From: Linnemannia schmuckeri
Taxonomy: Eukaryota; Mortierellomycota; Mortierellomycetes; Mortierellales; Mortierellaceae
Reading direction: 5' to 3'
Length of the DNA stretch: 64,000 nucleotides
NCBI GenBank assembly: GCA_029449235.1
Contig: JANATG010000014.1
Span: forward strand, 682,001-746,000
Shown here piece after piece: positions 59,956 through 64,000 of this stretch; position 1 is the stretch's first letter; every line of letters starts with the position of its first letter. The position numbers and the translations under genes are program-made. Below the pieces are notes generated by a model that did no database searches, was not told where the DNA came from, and saw nothing but the letters and a program-made list of their open reading frames with translations.

Positions 59956-60258
59956 CCGAGGGTGTCCAACACTGACTTTTCTATCTCCCAACCGATGCAA
60001 GCTGTTCAAGGATGAGCTTACTATTTTTTAAAACCGAAAGATCCTACTTTTTTAGGTATTTTGTTGTTGCCCTATTGGCTCAAGGTAAAGATGTTTTGCC
60101 ACCAAAGCAGAGTTGTTCTGCCAGCTTTTGCCACCAGGAAGCGCACTAAAAAAATGTGGTCTGGCGGCGCACATTGCGCCTATAAGGTGAGTTGTTTTTA
60201 TTACCCTCCCTTCTCCTTCACTCCCATTCCTTTTTTCTCTTCACTACATCCTTCCGCC

Positions 60259-62055
60259 ATGATTTCGCCAACAACCCAATTCTTCTCGATCCCGGAACTT
60301 TTTCAAACTCTCGAGCCCATGCTGTCGAACCCATCCATCGTTGCACTTGCACAAGTCAATCGAAGGCTAAATGAGATCTACATCCCTCATCTACAAAACG
60401 ATCTCCATTCGACCAAAACTTACGAAGAACGTCTTCGACTCTCGCGACTCCCTAGATAAAACTTTTCGATACGTGCGCAAGATGACGCTTGATGACTCTT
60501 CTGTGGCCCATACTCCAAGAGCCTCAAGTCCCTCGAAAAACAGCACCAAATCAGCCAACACGACAGTCCACTCATCAACACCCACCAGCTGCTCCGTCCC
60601 TCGCCGCGGATGAACAATTTGACGCAGCTTCAGTGCTACAGATCATATTCACGACAAGGCGACTCGAATTCTAATCATAATTATTACAGCAGCGACTACC
60701 TGATTCACCTCTGCCAAGTCCTACGATTTTGCCCTCGACTTGTCGATTATCCATGCGCGACGTCCCGATTCACAACGATCAAGACGTCCTTCTCATCGTC
60801 AGGGCGATATCCGGATTAGATTCGCTGAGAAGCGTACACTTGGACCTTCGTTTTTGCAACCGGAAAGACCTCAAGGGAAAAGTCTTCTCGCCCATCTTTT
60901 TTCGCGCTTCCCAGCGGAATAGAGACTTTGGACTTCGAACTGCAGAACCAAAAGCCATCAGATACACAGCCAACTACGACGGCCCTTGAAGTGACGGTGG
61001 AGCAGTTGAGAAGACGACAGGAGCCACTCTGCAAGTTGACGAGCTGGCGGGGGTTGGAGACAGTAAAGCACGATCTGTAGACGATCACCGCCTTGTTGAG
61101 CCACTGCCCGGAGCTCGAGCGACTACACGTGCCCAAATACTTCTCCGACGCGGATATACCGGAAATCGCCAACGTTATCACGGCCTCTTGTCCCAAGTTG
61201 AAATACATTCATCACTCATACAGTGGACAGGACCCTCTTGCGATCATGTTGATTACCCTTATCAGCACCATGGCCCAGGACACACTTGTGACACTAGATT
61301 ACAATGGAGCAGAGGACGAAGACCATTGACTCGGGTCTTCCCTCGAACGACACTTTGGTTCTCTCAGGAGCGCTATTATGCGGGCGTGTTATCACATGGA
61401 GAGCAAGACCATTCAGACCATTCTTGCTGGCTGTCGGGAACTGGAGGAGCTGACGATAGAAGGCGGGTATGACCCGCGTGAGATACGACTGGCAGATGCT
61501 GTTGCTCAGCAATGGGCCTCTACTAAGGTTCGACGACTGTCCATCGAGATCAACATTGGTGACATTGAAGAGCTCAAGAAGGAGACGTTCGATTCATGAC
61601 CACTGCCAATCGTTTTCACTGACGCGGAGGCAGACCGAATGCGACAGCTGAAGAGGTTATACCAGCAAATTGGGTCGCTGCTCGGACTGGAGCACTTGGA
61701 CCTGAGGATCGCAGTTACTGTGGGTGCGATGGATGGCCACGACAACTACCTGGACTATCGCAATTTTCCTTTTCCGGGATTGATGGCGCTTGCTGATGTG
61801 GAGCACAGGCGTCCAGGATATTTGCATCTATTAGCTGGGCTGAAGAACTTGAAGACACTTGAGGGTTCATTTTATGCGGACACCGAGGAGAACAAGCTGA
61901 CGATTGATCAGGATGTGTGCACCTGGATCCACCAGCACTGGCTTCGTCTTCAGAACGTTGCGTTCTTCCCTCGAGGCGTCACTCTTGCAGCACCTTTTCA
62001 ATGGCTCGTAGACCAGCGTACCAACAGCCAAATACCCCTGACCTTGTTCGAATAA
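60259..62055 (+). pseudogene. Decayed F-box/LRR gene, second in the row
   Basis: Starts at ATG 60259 with MISPTTQFFSIPELFQTLEP, clearly related to the intact gene at 62718 (MESPSTQFFSNPELLAMVGA). The frame breaks at about 60459 and repeatedly afterwards, yet long family-like stretches persist: 60729-60989, 61093-61329 (CPELERLHVPKYF), 61378-61599 and 61639-62055. The C-terminus ends with a clean stop at 62053-62055. At least four disruptions are needed, so it is not a sequencing artefact. Confidence 0.8.
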
Positions 62056-62310
62056 ATAGACATGCATTTATGGTGGGATCCTTTCTAATGAATGATAGGA
62101 GACAAAAAAATACGAACTAAACACGCGGTGTTCCTTTGATAATCGCGACGCGTTTCACCAGTGTGACAAGAAAAGGAATTTATTTAAGAAAGAATGATGG
62201 TTGTCGAGTTTAAACTTTTTGGGGAAAAGCTTCACGACAGTTTGCTTGGTTCCAAAACAAGCGAGCCAAGTTGGACATGCAGTATTTGCCAAAATGACGC
62301 CACTAATTTT

Positions 62311-62357
62311 ACATTGGGTGACAAACAATTCGCAAAATGTGAACCTGGACCCAATGT
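62311..62357. repeat. 9-bp inverted repeat
   Basis: ACATTGGGT (62311-62319) and ACCCAATGT (62349-62357) are perfect reverse complements separated by 29 bp. Part of a palindrome-rich patch. Confidence 0.7.
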
Positions 62358-62405
62358 TATTTGTTTCCTGGGTATCTTTTCCCCTCCTTCCAATTGATGC
62401 ATGGG

Positions 62406-62462
62406 AAGTAAAATACTACCCAGTAGAAGGTACTTTACCGCTTGCTGGGAAGTATTTTACTT
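62406..62462. repeat. 18-bp inverted repeat, MITE-like
   Basis: AAGTAAAATACTACCCAG (62406-62423) pairs with CTGGGAAGTATTTTACTT (62445-62462) with a single mismatch and a 21-bp spacer. Nearby copies of GTA...TAC-like motifs (62430, 62475, 62493) extend the pattern. It could be a short non-autonomous transposon relic or a hairpin; no target-site duplication was identified. Confidence 0.65.
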
Positions 62463-62717
62463 GCTGTCAGCAGGTATATTTACTCCCCGCCAGCAGGTAA
62501 TTTACTCCTAACACGAGTGACCATTTTACTTGGTTTGACAAAAAAAAGCAATTTTTTTAACCTCCTCTCCTGTAGTACGTTACTGTCTGGACTGTGTTTG
62601 CTCAACTGTCAAGCAACGATCCTTTCTGTCGAACCTCATTCAGCAACGTTCTTGCTTGATCGTTCAACTCTTCGATTTAACCTCTCTCATCGACTCAATC
62701 GATCCTTCCCACCAATT

Positions 62718-64000
62718 ATGGAATCACCAAGCACCCAGTTTTTCTCGAACCCCGAGTTGCTTGCAATGGTCGGAGCCCACCTGTCGACAACGTCTCGCGC
62801 CCGTCTTCTGACAGTGAATGGAGCCGTCTATGATGCCTTCACGCCTCTCCTCTACCACACACTCGACCAACGACAGACCAAACGAATTTTATCCGCGCCC
62901 GCCACCGCCTTTGCGGGACTGTTCAACAACGCCCAACATGTCCGGTCGATCTCAATGTCTGGCGAGCTCTGTGTCCGTCTCGTCAATGGCTTTATCACCC
63001 ACAGCAAGAACAGCAACAACTCCTCAGCCTCGGCGGCTCTCGGTATGCCTGAATGGGTTGGTCTGCTGGGGCCAATTGGTGACGACGTCCAAAGCTCGGT
63101 ACCGCTGTTGCCTTTCCCCTACTTGACCAGCCTTACCTGCGAGATAAAGGCGGACTCTTACCCCCCACCGTCTCGCACTCTCATGGAGAACTACAACAAC
63201 GGAGTCTTCCTCGCCCAGATCGCTGTTGTTATTCGTTTCAGTCCCTATCTCACTCATCTGGAATTGGACAATATCCGCATCAGCAGCGAGCAGGATCTCG
63301 ACTTTTTTTCCGCCATTATCGCCAGATCGACCAATCTCGAGACCATCAAGCTAGTACTGTCCACCCCCGACAAGGAATTGCAGGACAAAATCATCCCCAA
63401 GGTCTTCTTTTCTTGCCCATCACGCGTCAGGACCTTAGAAATTTCGCTGAGAAATCCAAGAGGGTCTACCGCGTCGAAGTCGTCTTCGATCTTTGCCGGA
63501 ATGAAGGGTACGCCGGCGAGGCGGCAAGATCCGCTCCTTCAGCTCACAACACTGAAGGTCTGGTACGACTATGGATTTGACGGTGATATTTTGTGCTCCA
63601 TTTTCGACCACTGTACACAGATCACAACTCTGGATGTGCCCTACATTCGACAGCATCAGGATGTCGGTCGCGTCGGAAAGCATATCGCCACAACCTGCAC
63701 TAGACTAAAGGAACTCACAGCCAGTCTTGAGGGCCATTTCGGTATAGATGCATACGATCAACTTGTGTGGACCGAGCGACTGGGCGCTGCCATCATGAAC
63801 GCCATGCCACAGGACCAGCTTTTGTCAATCTCCTTTTCTGGACGCGAGCCCGTTGACGATGAGCTGAATTCAGCTCTTCTCCGACACGGTGGCTCCTTAA
63901 CCACGATCGAATTTCACCAGTGTAAGAGTTTTGACGAAAGGGACATCAAAGCTATTCTTCAGCGGTGTTCAGCCTTGAAAGTCTTTGAGATCACGGCTAT
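62718..64000 (+). CDS. F-box/LRR protein, intact 5' part (runs off right edge)
   Basis: Open from ATG 62718 to the window end, 427 complete codons without a stop or frameshift. The first 50 residues look like an F-box (TQFFSNPELLAMVGAHLSTT, LLTVNGAVYDAFTPLLYHTL). Leucine-rich repeats follow, each in the pattern LxxLxL...L (LTHLELDNIRI, LETIKLVL, ITTLDVPYI, LKELTASL), continuing to the edge. The likely role is substrate choice for an SCF ubiquitin ligase. It is the intact relative of the decayed gene at 60259-62055, which shares the start. The C-terminus lies outside the window. Confidence 0.85.
   Translation, partial: MESPSTQFFSNPELLAMVGAHLSTTSRARLLTVNGAVYDAFTPLLYHTLDQRQTKRILSAPATAFAGLFNNAQHVRSISMSGELCVRLVNGFITHSKNSNNSSASAALGMPEWVGLLGPIGDDVQSSVPLLPFPYLTSLTCEIKADSYPPPSRTLMENYNNGVFLAQIAVVIRFSPYLTHLELDNIRISSEQDLDFFSAIIARSTNLETIKLVLSTPDKELQDKIIPKVFFSCPSRVRTLEISLRNPRGSTASKSSSIFAGMKGTPARRQDPLLQLTTLKVWYDYGFDGDILCSIFDHCTQITTLDVPYIRQHQDVGRVGKHIATTCTRLKELTASLEGHFGIDAYDQLVWTERLGAAIMNAMPQDQLLSISFSGREPVDDELNSALLRHGGSLTTIEFHQCKSFDERDIKAILQRCSALKVFEITA

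Larger units (their letters stand above)
62056..62717. other. Spacer with palindrome cluster
   Basis: No gene is seen. It contains inverted repeats at 62311-62357 and 62406-62462 and a pair of short direct repeats at about 62467-62505. The last 150 bp before 62718 is CT-rich leader sequence of the next F-box gene. Confidence 0.6.

Overview
This is a eukaryotic, almost certainly fungal, window. Genes carry short GT-AG introns, no operons are seen, and the spacers are full of long A/T homopolymers and purine or pyrimidine tracts. Three things point to an early-diverging fungus (Mucoromycota, most like Mortierellaceae): a single fused ATP-citrate lyase instead of the split pair of Ascomycota, a full ADAM-type metalloprotease, and many F-box/LRR-like genes and wrecks of the style that is abundant in Mortierella. 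The placement is inference; no marker gene was searched.

Layout from left to right. Bases 1-430 hold the 5' part of a small zinc-ribbon gene running off the left edge. Bases 815-3791 encode an F-box/ankyrin protein. Bases 4931-10042 hold a tandem F-box-like family: a frameshifted copy A, an intact copy B and an internally deleted copy C; B and C share a nearly identical 366-bp 5' module exactly 2,060 bp apart. Bases 10206-14611 encode fused ATP-citrate lyase, the source of cytosolic acetyl-CoA for lipid synthesis. Bases 17686-22734 hold a seven-exon helical/coiled-coil protein with a 19-nt microexon and two C-terminal PPxY motifs. Bases 25707-29463 encode a membrane-anchored ADAM protease. 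Bases 31315-33929 are a decayed F-box/LRR gene. Bases 33954-36744 encode an unrecognised conserved-looking protein. Bases 38311-40526 encode a monocarboxylate-type MFS transporter, followed by tRNA-Asn(GTT) at 40693-40766. A cytochrome P450 (41382-44938), a dienelactone-hydrolase-family enzyme (47234-49093) and a DUF4203/TMEM198-like membrane protein (49493-51042) follow on the minus strand. Bases 53603-57841 encode a large F-box-like/LRR protein. The right end (58660-64000) holds two decayed F-box/LRR genes and then an intact one that runs off the edge.

Exon coordinates were worked out by hand. At every junction the splice sites were required to be GT-AG, the reading phase had to be kept, and the protein had to continue sensibly; gene totals are all multiples of three. 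ATP-citrate lyase, the transporter, the P450 and the hydrolase are plausible parts of acetyl-CoA, organic-acid and oxidative metabolism, but no co-regulation is demonstrated. No convincing wholly new system is visible. The most distinctive material is the F-box birth-and-decay series, the deleted but still open copy C, the microexon gene, and a palindrome cluster at 62311-62510 that resembles a small non-autonomous element.
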